From Paenibacillus silvae (GTDB taxonomy: Bacteria > Bacillota > Bacilli > Paenibacillales > Paenibacillaceae): a stretch of 31,202 nucleotides of DNA. The stretch covers positions 1 to 31,202 of the forward strand of contig NZ_BMFU01000024.1 of assembly GCF_014639235.1 (NCBI RefSeq), in the 5' to 3' direction. The notes beneath the pieces were generated by a model. It did no database searches and was not told where the DNA came from. It was given only the letters and a program-made list of their open reading frames with translations. The first letter of the stretch is position 1. Each line of letters opens with the position of its first letter. The translations under genes and the position numbers were made by a program. Of this stretch, positions 1 to 7,314 are shown in pieces.

Positions 1-98
1 GATTTCGCCATACGCAAGTATCCTAGCTACGCAGGGGCTTGGCCCCTCCTGCGACCGGACTTTCACCGGCTAGAAGATGCGTGCTTAGCTGGGCACGC
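1..98 (-). mobile_element. Probable 5' end of a group II (IIC-like) intron, cut by the window edge
   Basis: Read on the minus strand from position 98, the sequence starts GCGTGCCCAGC. It continues with CCGGTGAAAGTCCGG, a GGGGCC..GGCCCC-type arm and GTAGCTAG..TTGCGTATGGCGA. This order resembles domain I of bacterial group IIC introns as I remember them (GUGUGCCC..., GGUGAGAGUCC..., ...GCAAGG...GGCGA). The element lies directly behind the intrinsic terminator at 114-158, and group IIC introns typically insert downstream of terminator hairpins. The second base differs from the usual GUGYG start, and the distance from stem to insertion point (about 15 nt) is on the long side. A riboswitch was considered, but there is no room for a promoter between the terminator and this RNA. 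The catalytic domain V and any reverse transcriptase would lie outside the window. Confidence 0.5.
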
Positions 99-111
99 TA
101 AAATGTTAAAA

Positions 112-160
112 CAAAAACACGTAATCAAAGCATATCGTATGCATTCATTACGTGTTTTCG
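112..160 (-). terminator. Intrinsic terminator of the amino acid ABC operon
   Basis: Perfect 12-bp arms (AAAACACGTAAT at 114-125, ATTACGTGTTTT at 147-158) enclose a 21-nt loop. On the minus strand the stem is followed by TGTTTTAACATTTTA, ending transcription that comes from the ATPase gene at 296-1048. It could also work weakly on the plus strand, where T residues follow the stem. Confidence 0.8.
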
Positions 161-207
161 CACAACTTTATTTAGTTATATGAGCTCAACCGAGTACCAT
201 ATCCCTC

Positions 208-280
208 GCTACTCTTGCTCTTGCTCATACTCTCATTCTCACTATTACTATTTACCTTACTCTTACTCTTACTCTTAATT
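208..280 (-). repeat. Degenerate AAGAGT hexamer repeat in the 3' untranslated region
   Basis: Between the stop codon of the ATPase gene (296) and its terminator lies purine-only-like sequence on the minus strand. It has three exact AAGAGT-type hexamers (plus strand TTACTC at 257-274) followed by variants such as AATAGT, GAGAAT, GAGTAT and AAGAGC. It is noncoding on the gene strand. No function is recognised. Confidence 0.7.
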
Positions 281-295
281 CTGTGCCTCGCCCTG

Positions 296-1048
296 CTAAT
301 CCATATCCACCCGCTGGAGGAAGGTTTGTGTGCGGGCGAGTTTCGGAGCACCGAAGATTTGTTCTGGCGGGCCCTGCTCAGCAATTTCGCCATTGTCCAT
401 AAAAAAGACACGGTCTGCGACATCACGAGCAAAACTCATCTCATGCGTCACGATCATCATTGTCATGTTCTCCTGCGCCAGCTGTTTGATGACACGCAGC
501 ACTTCCCCGGTCAATTCCGGGTCGAGGGCCGAGGTCGGCTCATCGAAGAGCAGGATGTCGGGCTGCATCATCAGGGCACGGGCAATCGCCACGCGCTGCT
601 TCTGTCCGCCGGACAGGTTAGCCGGATACGCATCGGCCTTGTCCGACAGCCCCACTTTCGCAAGCAGCTCCATGCTGCGGGTGCGAATGGCTTTCGAATT
701 TTCCTTTTTCAACGTCTTCGGTGCGAGTTCCAGATTCGCCAGTACCGTCAGATGCGGGAACAGGTTAAAATGCTGAAACACCATGCCCATACGATCCGTC
801 ATGTTCCGAATCTCATCAGCACTCGCATACCGTCCATCGTCCACGAGTGTCTGATTCTGGATACGAATTGTACCGCCCGTAACATCCTCCAGGTGGATCA
901 GGCTGCGCAGCATCGTGCTTTTGCCCGAACCGGAAGGTCCAATCACCGCAATCACTTCACCTGGAGCCACGTCAAAAGACACCTGTTTGAGCACATTAAG
1001 TGTGCCAAATGATTTTTTCAACTGTTTAACTTCTATACTATATGTCAT
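296..1048 (-). CDS. Polar amino acid ABC transporter, ATP-binding protein
   Basis: Cytoplasmic ATPase that powers uptake through the neighbouring permease. The 250-residue protein has the standard length of the GlnQ/HisP family. It shows Walker A GPSGSGKST near residue 37, the Q-loop FQHFNLF, the signature LSGGQKQRVAIARAL, Walker B ILLFDEP followed by TSALDPE, and the switch histidine in VTHEM. The ATG at 1048 follows AAAGGACT at a normal distance. It is the last gene of a three-gene operon, 33 nt after the permease. The substrate (cystine, glutamine, arginine or another polar amino acid) cannot be decided from this sequence. Confidence 0.95.
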   Translation of the reverse strand: MTYSIEVKQLKKSFGTLNVLKQVSFDVAPGEVIAVIGPSGSGKSTMLRSLIHLEDVTGGTIRIQNQTLVDDGRYASADEIRNMTDRMGMVFQHFNLFPHLTVLANLELAPKTLKKENSKAIRTRSMELLAKVGLSDKADAYPANLSGGQKQRVAIARALMMQPDILLFDEPTSALDPELTGEVLRVIKQLAQENMTMMIVTHEMSFARDVADRVFFMDNGEIAEQGPPEQIFGAPKLARTQTFLQRVDMD

Positions 1049-1081
1049 ATGCAGACAGTCCTTTGATTAATCAGATTGGAT

Positions 1082-1741
1082 TTATTCATGGGAGAAGCGT
1101 TTCTCCAGAGCCTTGAACAGCAAAGTAAGCACCAGGGTCATAAGCAGATACATGATCGCCGCTACAAAAAACGGAATTAACTGCAAATCCCGATTTACTG
1201 CGGCTTGCGCATAATACAGCAGTTCAGGTACAGCTACAGCGTAGAGCAATGCCGTATCTTTCACCAACGTAATCGCTTCGTTCGCTGTCGCAGGCAGTAC
1301 GACACGAATCATCTGCGGGATAATGACTTTGACCATCGTCTGCCACTTCGTTAATCCAAGCACCTTCGCCGCTTCATGCTGGCCTTTATCAATCGACAAC
1401 AAGCCGCCTCGGAAAATCTCGGCAAAATAGGCTGCATAGTTCAGCACAAAAGCAATTCCCGCTGCCACGACTCGATCGAACACCAGATATTCTCCGATGA
1501 CCGGAAGGAGCGGCAGTCCAAAGCAGAAAAACAAAATTTGCAGCAGCAGCGGTGTCCCGCGCATCACATAAACATACGTATGCGCAATCCAGGCCAAAGG
1601 CTTGAACCTGCTTCTCATTGCTAACGTGATAATGAATCCAAGTGGAACCGACAGAATGATCGCAACCAGAAACATAAAAATCGTCGTCTGAGCACCCTCA
1701 AGCATCGGTTTTAAAATGGTCGATATATAATCCCAACTCAT
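1082..1741 (-). CDS. Polar amino acid ABC transporter, permease
   Basis: Membrane subunit of the HisM/GlnP (His/Glu/Gln/Arg/opine) permease family, 219 residues, which is typical. Hydrophobic segments lie near residues 18-40, 55-80, 85-110 and 185-210. The EAA loop that contacts the ATPase is recognisable (HEAAKVLGLTKWQTMVKVIIPQ). AGAGGAGA sits 9 nt before the ATG at 1741. It lies between the substrate-binding lipoprotein gene and the ATPase gene, on the same strand. The 180-nt gap to the upstream gene shows no convincing terminator, so one transcript is likely. Confidence 0.95.
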   Translation of the reverse strand: MSWDYISTILKPMLEGAQTTIFMFLVAIILSVPLGFIITLAMRSRFKPLAWIAHTYVYVMRGTPLLLQILFFCFGLPLLPVIGEYLVFDRVVAAGIAFVLNYAAYFAEIFRGGLLSIDKGQHEAAKVLGLTKWQTMVKVIIPQMIRVVLPATANEAITLVKDTALLYAVAVPELLYYAQAAVNRDLQLIPFFVAAIMYLLMTLVLTLLFKALEKRFSHE

Positions 1742-1921
1742 ATGAAGTCTCCTCTAATCCGTTAACCCCGCACTCCTCGGAAGCTTATCGCTCCAGCGTG
1801 GAATACGGGGTCATCATTTTCGTGAGTGCTCTCTATATAAGAGAACGGCCCACATCGTTATATGTCAGGTCAACGGACCTGTCTGATCTCATCCTGAATG
1901 CAAATACTTTATCGCGTCAGA

Positions 1922-2692
1922 TTACTTCAGAACCTTGTCTTCACCAAGCCACTTCTTGGAGATTTCAGCGGCTTGGCCATCTGCGTTCAGCTCATCCAGC
2001 GCCTTCTGCAGCTGGTTCAGCAGCTCTTCATTGCCTTTTTTGATCCCGATGCCGTACTGCTCAGGGGCAAGTGATTCATCCAGCAGCTTGAAGGTGCCTT
2101 CTTCTTTGGACATATAATATCTTGCAACCACTTCGTCAATGATCACAGCATCCAGGCGTTTCGTCTTCAGGTCTGTCAGAGCAAGCACGTTATCCTTGAA
2201 CTCGGACGCTTTGACCTTGTCCTTCAAAGGACTAGCCGCAAGCGCATCTGCCGCTGAGGACAGTGCTTGTAAGCCTACATTTTTACCATCCAGCTCATCC
2301 AGCTTCGTGATCGGAGAGTCCGCGAGTGTGATTGCAACCTGACTGTTCTCCAGATAAGGCTTGGTGAAAAGCACCTTCTCTTTGCGCTCATCCGTAATGG
2401 TATATCCGTTCCAGATCATATCAATTCGTCCGCTGTTCAGCTCCGACTCCTTGGAAGACCAGTCAATTGGCTGGAACGTTACCTTTTTCCCCATTTTCTC
2501 GGCAACAGCACGAGCATAGTCAATATCAAAGCCTACAATTTCATTCTGCTCATCCCGGAATCCCATAGGCGCAAATTTATCGTCAATACCGACAATAATC
2601 GTGTCATCGTTTTTGCTTGCAGAGCTCGAACAGCCTGCCATAATGACCATACATATGCTGATAAATAATAGTAAAATCGCTTTTTTTCTCAT
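1922..2692 (-). CDS. Polar amino acid ABC transporter, substrate-binding lipoprotein
   Basis: Extracellular solute receptor of the transporter (SBP_bac_3 family, 256 residues). The N-terminus has a lipoprotein signal: basic MRKK, a hydrophobic stretch and lipobox IMAGC with the lipidated Cys at about residue 20. The mature part shows family landmarks: IIVGIDDKFAPMGF at the start, FDIDYARAVAEKMG, the MIWNGYTITDERKEKVLFTKPY segment of the ligand-binding region, and a C-terminal NELNADGQ-like stretch (DELNADGQAAEISKKWLG). It is the first gene of the operon. GGAGGGG precedes the ATG at 2692. Confidence 0.95.
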   Translation of the reverse strand: MRKKAILLLFISICMVIMAGCSSSASKNDDTIIVGIDDKFAPMGFRDEQNEIVGFDIDYARAVAEKMGKKVTFQPIDWSSKESELNSGRIDMIWNGYTITDERKEKVLFTKPYLENSQVAITLADSPITKLDELDGKNVGLQALSSAADALAASPLKDKVKASEFKDNVLALTDLKTKRLDAVIIDEVVARYYMSKEEGTFKLLDESLAPEQYGIGIKKGNEELLNQLQKALDELNADGQAAEISKKWLGEDKVLK

Positions 2693-2818
2693 CTTTCGTA
2701 CCCCTCCATGTCTATGACCAAGCCAAACGCTTTAGTTCGTTACCACGTTATCAGAGCTTATAATAACATAGCATGAGAGAAGAGTCGAGCATCTTGCCCA
2801 TTTTTCAGCAATGTATAC

Positions 2819-3379
2819 CTAATATTTGTAAACGATTTGTGAAAATGCAGCCTGCACCTGCGCCGGTTCCACCAGCTTCTGGCGAACGATCGAATCCCAT
2901 TGCTCCGGCTTTTGCAAAGCTTTAAGCTCCATTCCAGCCCACTGCTCAGCCCGCTTACGGTCAAGTACAATCCGTGTATCCTTGAATTGATAGGCAACCT
3001 GCCCCAGATTATCAATCAGGACGAAATTCGCAACCGAGTTATACACAAGTACCCGTTCAAGCTCTACTGCGTTCATCTCATCCGTGTTCATGCTGTAATT
3101 GATTTGAGCTGTGAACGTCTCCGGGAACAGCTGATAACCGTCTAATTGCTCATGCAGCGGCAGATTCTGGTTCAAGTGGCTGAGATTCGAGAAATTGCCC
3201 ATGTAGGCATTCTGATATTTAGTCACGGCAGTAAAATCATGCGTCAATGGATGCTTCTGCTGCTCTTCATACCTGCTCTGCTCTGCTGCAAGCCTCGGAT
3301 TAACAAAACCCTCCACCACAATCAAACTGATTATTCCTATCACCAAAAGGCAAACAATCCACACGTTTCTCGCCTTCAT
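2819..3379 (-). CDS. DUF4825-like membrane-anchored protein
   Basis: 186 residues with one N-terminal membrane segment (about 7-25, IVCLLVIGIISLIVVEGFV) and an outside domain. The stretch DFTAVTKYQNAYMGNFSNL resembles the start of DUF4825 domains, which often sit in operons with regulators in Firmicutes. No catalytic motif was seen. Its ATG overlaps the stop of the upstream prefix-domain gene by 4 nt (ATGA at 3376-3379), so it is probably translated by coupling. It is the last gene of the padR operon. Its biochemical role is unknown. Confidence 0.8.
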   Translation of the reverse strand: MKARNVWIVCLLVIGIISLIVVEGFVNPRLAAEQSRYEEQQKHPLTHDFTAVTKYQNAYMGNFSNLSHLNQNLPLHEQLDGYQLFPETFTAQINYSMNTDEMNAVELERVLVYNSVANFVLIDNLGQVAYQFKDTRIVLDRKRAEQWAGMELKALQKPEQWDSIVRQKLVEPAQVQAAFSQIVYKY

Positions 3380-4080
3380 ACGCCATCACTCACTTCATGT
3401 GTGCTAATAATCCGGTATGCCCGGTGTACAATTAGAGGAACAATGATGCTAAGCAGGGGTACAGCAAAAGCAATCAGGATAACAGCCAGCTGGTAAGGTC
3501 CATCCACCTTAATCGGTCGGTCAAACCAGATATTGCTTCCGAATTGCAAAGCCGCCTGCGTCCCCCACAGCGCAAGCATGACACCTGCCCACAGCCACCA
3601 CACTCTGCGCTGCCACTGCTTCAACAGCGGCATACGGATGCGTATTGTTTTTTGACCCAGAGAAGATTCGTTCTCTCCGTTTCCCCTATTACTGATTAAA
3701 TAAAATACATAACCTGCCCCCACGACCAAACTTACGATCAGGAGTAAATTGTTCAGTGCCATACCTTCAAGCATCACTCGCATAGGGATGGTAACAATCC
3801 AGGCCACAAGACTGTAAATCAGGGCAGATTGCCATAATGTAATCCAATATGGAATACGTTTCACGGTTCGGTAGTCACCCATCACCTGCTCCACACCCGA
3901 GATATGCTGAATCGCTGTCTGAAACGCCTGCTCCTCACTCATCCCCTCTGATAGATAATCTTCTATCCGTGCCTTCAGGTTGCTGCGAATTTCTTCCTTC
4001 AGTTCCCGATGCTCCAGCGTCTTCCGGGTGCCTGCAAACAAGCTGTGCAGATGCTGATCAATCCGTTTTTCAAGTCTCAT
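3376..4080 (-). CDS. Membrane protein with N-terminal permease prefix (HAAS-type) domain
   Basis: 234 residues. The first 75 residues form a soluble helical domain (HSLFAGTRKTLEHRELKEEI...AFQTAIQHISGVEQVMGDY) of the kind called permease prefix domain 1 or HAAS. This domain is commonly encoded next to PadR regulators. It is followed by about four hydrophobic segments near residues 85-105, 110-130, 160-180 and 195-220. The gene overlaps padR by 4 nt upstream and the DUF4825-like gene by 4 nt downstream. A role in membrane-stress or envelope regulation together with PadR is inference. No transporter motifs are present. Confidence 0.8.
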   Translation of the reverse strand: MRLEKRIDQHLHSLFAGTRKTLEHRELKEEIRSNLKARIEDYLSEGMSEEQAFQTAIQHISGVEQVMGDYRTVKRIPYWITLWQSALIYSLVAWIVTIPMRVMLEGMALNNLLLIVSLVVGAGYVFYLISNRGNGENESSLGQKTIRIRMPLLKQWQRRVWWLWAGVMLALWGTQAALQFGSNIWFDRPIKVDGPYQLAVILIAFAVPLLSIIVPLIVHRAYRIISTHEVSDGV

Positions 4081-4436
4081 CCTTGCTCCTCTCCTTGTTC
4101 ACCCGACGCAATCATGCAATCGATTAATGTTTTGGCCGCATGCCAGGCCTGTACCTGCATCTTATAAGCTTGACGACCCAGACTCGTAATCCGGTAATAT
4201 TTCCGTCTGCCGCCCTGTGTCTCTTCTCCCCAGTATGACTGCACGTACTCTCCCTTCTCCAGTCGTTTCAAGCTGGAATAAAGCGTAGGTTCCTTGAGTT
4301 CAAACTGCTCTCCGCTTTTTCGGTAAATTTCCTTAATAATGCCGTATCCGTAGTTATCCGCTGGAATCAGCACGCTCAATATGATCGGATCGATATTTCC
4401 TCGAATCAGATCACTGTTGATCAATTGTATATCCAT
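4077..4436 (-). CDS. PadR family transcriptional regulator
   Basis: 119 residues with the PadR winged-helix pattern: LIRGNIDPIILSVLIPADNYGYGIIKEI, then FELKEPTLYSSLKRLEKGEYVQSYWGEETQGGRRKYYRITSLGRQ. The wing residues GGRRKYYRIT are characteristic. It probably represses its own operon, because a long palindrome (4482-4528) spans the promoter just upstream. Its stop overlaps the start of the prefix-domain membrane protein by 4 nt. The effector is unknown. Confidence 0.93.
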   Translation of the reverse strand: MDIQLINSDLIRGNIDPIILSVLIPADNYGYGIIKEIYRKSGEQFELKEPTLYSSLKRLEKGEYVQSYWGEETQGGRRKYYRITSLGRQAYKMQVQAWHAAKTLIDCMIASGEQGEEQG

Positions 4437-4481
4437 CTGTGGGTTTCACCGGCTTTCCTTCTTACCATCATTTATATGTAT

Positions 4482-4528
4482 AGCATAAGACATATTACTA
4501 TGTCTGTAAAGGTAATATGTCTTATGCT
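4482..4528 (-). promoter_or_regulatory. padR promoter covered by a 17-bp-arm palindrome (probable PadR operator)
   Basis: The arms 4482-4498 and 4512-4528 are perfect 17-bp inverted repeats with a 13-nt spacer. On the minus strand TTTACA (-35) is followed after 17 nt by TATGCT (-10), both inside the palindrome. Nested ATGT...ACAT and ACAT...ATGT half sites, which PadR proteins often use, are present, one pair spanning the -10. No T-run follows, so it is not a terminator. Autoregulation is inferred. Confidence 0.7.
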
Positions 4529-4532
4529 GTAT

Positions 4533-4568
4533 AAAAAAAAGACGAAGCAGCACCATTGCTGTTTCGTC
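4533..4568 (-). terminator. Terminator of the GH4 gene
   Basis: The stem GACGAAGCAGCA / TGCTGTTTCGTC (4541-4568, minus strand) has a 4-nt loop and one wobble pair. It is followed on the minus strand by eight T residues. It lies about 70 nt after the GH4 stop codon. Confidence 0.88.
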
Positions 4569-4640
4569 CCTTGTAATTATCTAAGTAAATTTCACCCTTA
4601 TGATCATCGTTTTGGCTCGCGGTCTGATTCCTGTTGTAAA

Positions 4641-6146
4641 CTATTGCTGAACCTTCTCGCGATCCTTGCCTTTGTCCGATTCCCCCGCGTTTTTGTTCGC
4701 GGCGTCCCGGTCCTGCTGCATCTCTTCCACGGTTTTGACTTTAAGACGTGCGGCTCCTTCGTATGCCTTGGTTGAAAGAAGATTGCCCGCTGCAAGTCTC
4801 GCTTCAGCAGCCTTGATGGCTTCATCGTATTGAGGCAGCCACTGCGCCTGCGCTACCAGCATCTCGTCGACCATCTGCCAAATTTCCTTCGGATTGCAGA
4901 CCGCACCGACCAGCGGGTCCATCATAAATGCCTGTCGCAGCAGCTTGTCGTCTCCACGTACTGCCGCTTCAACCGCAAGGCGCTGTACCGAAATGCTCAC
5001 ATTACACACCGCTGCCGGCCCCAGCGGCAGATCACCCACATGCGGCATGGAGATGCCGTTGCGGTCCACATAACCCGGTGCTTCAATAATGGCATCATCC
5101 GGCAGGTTGGAGATTACGCCATCGTTTACTGTATTGAAATGACCACGGTACACACGCCCTGTCTCCAGCCCTTCAATAATGTAGGAGCCATGTTCTTCAC
5201 CACGTTTTTCCGCGATATATTGCATCGGCTCATCCTTCAGCCAGTTTGGAAAATCGGTCTCAAACCAGTTGCGCCCCTCCGTACAGACTCGCAAATAGCC
5301 ACCTGTCTCTCCATTAATCCAGCTCCCGAGATCAATCCAGTCGTTGATTTCCTCCGGGCGTTTCCGGTACCATGGCACGTATTCGCTCAGATGTCCGTTG
5401 GATTCCGTGCTGTAATAACCGAAGCGGCGCAGCATGTCGATCCGAACTTTCTCCGTGCGACTGTACTCCGGGTGCTTCTCAAACGCTTCGAGCAAGTCGC
5501 CGGTAAGGTCCCTGCCTTTATGCGACGCCTGAATATACCATGTTTGATGATTGATGCCTGCACATACGATATCGACTTCACTTTTTTTCAACCCGTATAC
5601 TTCTGCAATCTGATGATGACCATGCTGTACCCCGTGACAGAGCCCGATCGTCCGCACACCACCGTATTTATTGCAAGCCCATGTCAGCATCGCCATCGGA
5701 TTAGAGTAGTTCAGGAGCAGTACATCCGGCGCACTCTGCTCTCGAATGTCCTTGCATATTTCAAGCATCTCGGCAATACCGCGCTGTCCGTACATAATGC
5801 CGCCTGCGCATAACGTATCACCCACACACTGATCCACACCATACTTCAGCGGAATATCCACATCGGTTGCAAAAGCCTCCAGCCCGCCCACACGAATGGT
5901 ACATAACACATACTTCGCGTCTTTGAGCGCTTCTCTCCGGTCTGTTGTCGGCTGAATCTGAATGTCCAGTCCATTCTCCCGAATGTCACGCTGACACAGT
6001 TCCGTTACCATGTCCAGATTATGTTGATTAATATCGCAGAAGGCGATCTCGATGTTATTAAACTCCGGTACAGTAAGTAAATCCCGCAGCAGTCCACGGG
6101 TAAATCCAATACTGCCCGCTCCAATAAACGCCACTTTAAACGACAT
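4641..6146 (-). CDS. GH4 family glycosidase, alpha-galactosidase (MelA)-like
   Basis: NAD- and metal-dependent glycoside hydrolase of family 4, about 501 residues. The N-terminal Rossmann motif is FIGAGSIGFTRGLLRDLL. The NYSNPMAMLTWA segment, the metal-binding Cys in LCHGVQHGH and the metal-binding His in INHQTWY are all present. GDTLCAGG corresponds to the GDTLGPGG-like loop of MelA-type enzymes, so an alpha-galactosidase type is favoured, but GH4 substrate specificity cannot be fixed by eye; a 6-phospho-glycosidase would also fit the PTS next door. The ATG at 6146 is chosen because GGGAGG lies 8 nt before it; the ATG two codons earlier is only 2 nt from that site. The C-terminus carries a charged tail (about 25 residues) that looks unstructured. 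It has its own terminator. Confidence 0.88.
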   Translation of the reverse strand: MSFKVAFIGAGSIGFTRGLLRDLLTVPEFNNIEIAFCDINQHNLDMVTELCQRDIRENGLDIQIQPTTDRREALKDAKYVLCTIRVGGLEAFATDVDIPLKYGVDQCVGDTLCAGGIMYGQRGIAEMLEICKDIREQSAPDVLLLNYSNPMAMLTWACNKYGGVRTIGLCHGVQHGHHQIAEVYGLKKSEVDIVCAGINHQTWYIQASHKGRDLTGDLLEAFEKHPEYSRTEKVRIDMLRRFGYYSTESNGHLSEYVPWYRKRPEEINDWIDLGSWINGETGGYLRVCTEGRNWFETDFPNWLKDEPMQYIAEKRGEEHGSYIIEGLETGRVYRGHFNTVNDGVISNLPDDAIIEAPGYVDRNGISMPHVGDLPLGPAAVCNVSISVQRLAVEAAVRGDDKLLRQAFMMDPLVGAVCNPKEIWQMVDEMLVAQAQWLPQYDEAIKAAEARLAAGNLLSTKAYEGAARLKVKTVEEMQQDRDAANKNAGESDKGKDREKVQQ

Positions 6147-6226
6147 GCACATGTCCTCCCGTAATCCGAACCTTGCGGCTTCGGTTAATGGCTTGCTTCA
6201 TGGGTTCATTGTAGCAATGGAGCGAT

Positions 6227-6244
6227 AGAGAGCGTTATCAAAAT
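6227..6244 (-). promoter_or_regulatory. cre-like / shared operator motif upstream of the GH4 gene
   Basis: On the minus strand ATTTTGATAACGC (6232-6244) is followed by TCTCT. The 14-mer TGATAACGCTCTCT resembles the CcpA cre consensus with two mismatches. The same 13-mer ATTTTGATAACGC occurs before the rhamnogalacturonan lyase gene (15821-15833). It could also be the site of a LacI-family regulator encoded elsewhere. Confidence 0.4.
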
Positions 6245-6315
6245 CATGACCTGTTCGCCAGCAAGGTGTCAAAAATTCTAACTTATGCACTCTTATATTT
6301 CTTATCTTCTATTAC

Positions 6316-6506
6316 TATATAAGTTAAACTAAAGAATCTACACAATCCACTCCGATGACAGACCAACCTTCCAATCGCTGTTATCCCCAGATTTTTTCGA
6401 TTCCCTTTTCTAAAGGGAAAATCCGGTGATAAAGGCGACCGCTTCGCTTTTTCAGGTTTTTTCTGTCCTCCTCGTTCACGTGTAAATGAATAATTTAACT
6501 TATATA
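6316..6506. repeat. 191-bp element with 13-bp terminal inverted repeats (MITE-like or conserved intergenic element)
   Basis: TATATAAGTTAAA (6316-6328) and its exact reverse complement (6494-6506) bound a noncoding stretch between chbG and the GH4 gene; similarity continues about 3 bp further in. Inside are an 8-bp hairpin (TTCCCTTT / AAAGGGAA, 6401-6419) and a GCGACCGCTTCGC arm. No open reading frame of note and no clear target-site duplication were seen. It fills most of the 376-nt gap. I have the impression of having seen similar intergenic sequence in Paenibacillus genomes but cannot verify this. Confidence 0.55.
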
Positions 6507-6522
6507 AATAGACCTGACTCTT

Positions 6523-7287
6523 CTACAGCTGGCTGTAGCTGATGAGTTGAATACCCTGATCTCGCACATACTGTCGCAGTGCCGGATTCATAAATAAAAC
6601 GAGATCGTGCTCACGCTCCTCTACTAGTGATGAGATACTGCGCAGTTCCTCATCCGCATATCCTGGATGTCCAGCAATTTCAACGATACATTCGGTATCT
6701 TTATACTGTTCCAACACACCACGGAACCAGGCTTCCTGAAGAGAAGGCATAGCCGGATCACCACATAACATATCTGTAGACCGAATGCCTGCATCCGCAA
6801 GCCTTCCCTCCAACTCGCGAGATAAGATATCATCTCTTCTCATGGGAACGTTATATTCCTGAGCCAGCTCTATGATCAAATCAAGCATTTGCGCATCTTT
6901 TATACTCACCCCATGATGCGTGTCCAGATGGTTCAGCCTTAACCCGGAAGCCAGAAACTTCTCAATCTGTGCCTTCAGCTCCGCTCTGACCTCCCCGGGA
7001 TTATAGGACGCAGGGATAAGTTCAGGTTTTCGATAGAAGCGACCTGATTCGTTGACGATACTCTGAACAGCCGAAGCTTCCAGCACAGGGGTCATGAACG
7101 TCAGGTTCAAATGCACGCCCATAGCTGTAATGCCCGCTTCAAGGGCCATGGCACTGCTTCGCTCAAAATGTACCGAATTCACCAGGGCTGAGGTATCAGT
7201 AATCAGACCTTGTTTCATCCCCACAATGATACCTTCGCTGACTTTCATGGTGATCCCATAATCGTCTGCATTGACAATCAGCTTCAT
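6523..7287 (-). CDS. chbG: ChbG/HpnK (YdjC) family carbohydrate deacetylase
   Basis: 254 residues, the usual size for this family of metal-dependent deacetylases that remove acetyl groups from N-acetylated sugars such as chitobiose phosphate. Motifs seen are NADDYG at residues 6-11 (metal-binding Asp), GVHLNLT near 79 (His), LNHLDTHHG near 119 (His-x-x-x-His) and ALRQYV near the C-terminus. AAGGAGAG precedes the ATG at 7287. It starts 28 nt behind the PTS gene on the same strand, so a shared transcript is likely. This suggests that the imported glycoside may be N-acetylated, which is inference. No strong terminator was seen behind it. Confidence 0.9.
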   Translation of the reverse strand: MKLIVNADDYGITMKVSEGIIVGMKQGLITDTSALVNSVHFERSSAMALEAGITAMGVHLNLTFMTPVLEASAVQSIVNESGRFYRKPELIPASYNPGEVRAELKAQIEKFLASGLRLNHLDTHHGVSIKDAQMLDLIIELAQEYNVPMRRDDILSRELEGRLADAGIRSTDMLCGDPAMPSLQEAWFRGVLEQYKDTECIVEIAGHPGYADEELRSISSLVEEREHDLVLFMNPALRQYVRDQGIQLISYSQL

Positions 7288-7314
7288 CTTGCTTCTCTCC
7301 TTTTCTGTTTACTA

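Noticed and set aside
1..98. Cobalamin or other riboswitch
   Set aside because: GGTGAAAGTCCGG recalls a cobalamin element, but the conserved B12 box is missing and there is no room for a promoter behind the terminator.
215..1012. 265-codon plus-strand frame opposite the ATPase gene
   Set aside because: Starts in low-complexity TTACTC repeats and lies antisense to intact Walker motifs.
4830..5813. 327-codon plus-strand frame opposite the GH4 gene
   Set aside because: Antisense to conserved GH4 motifs; no family resemblance.
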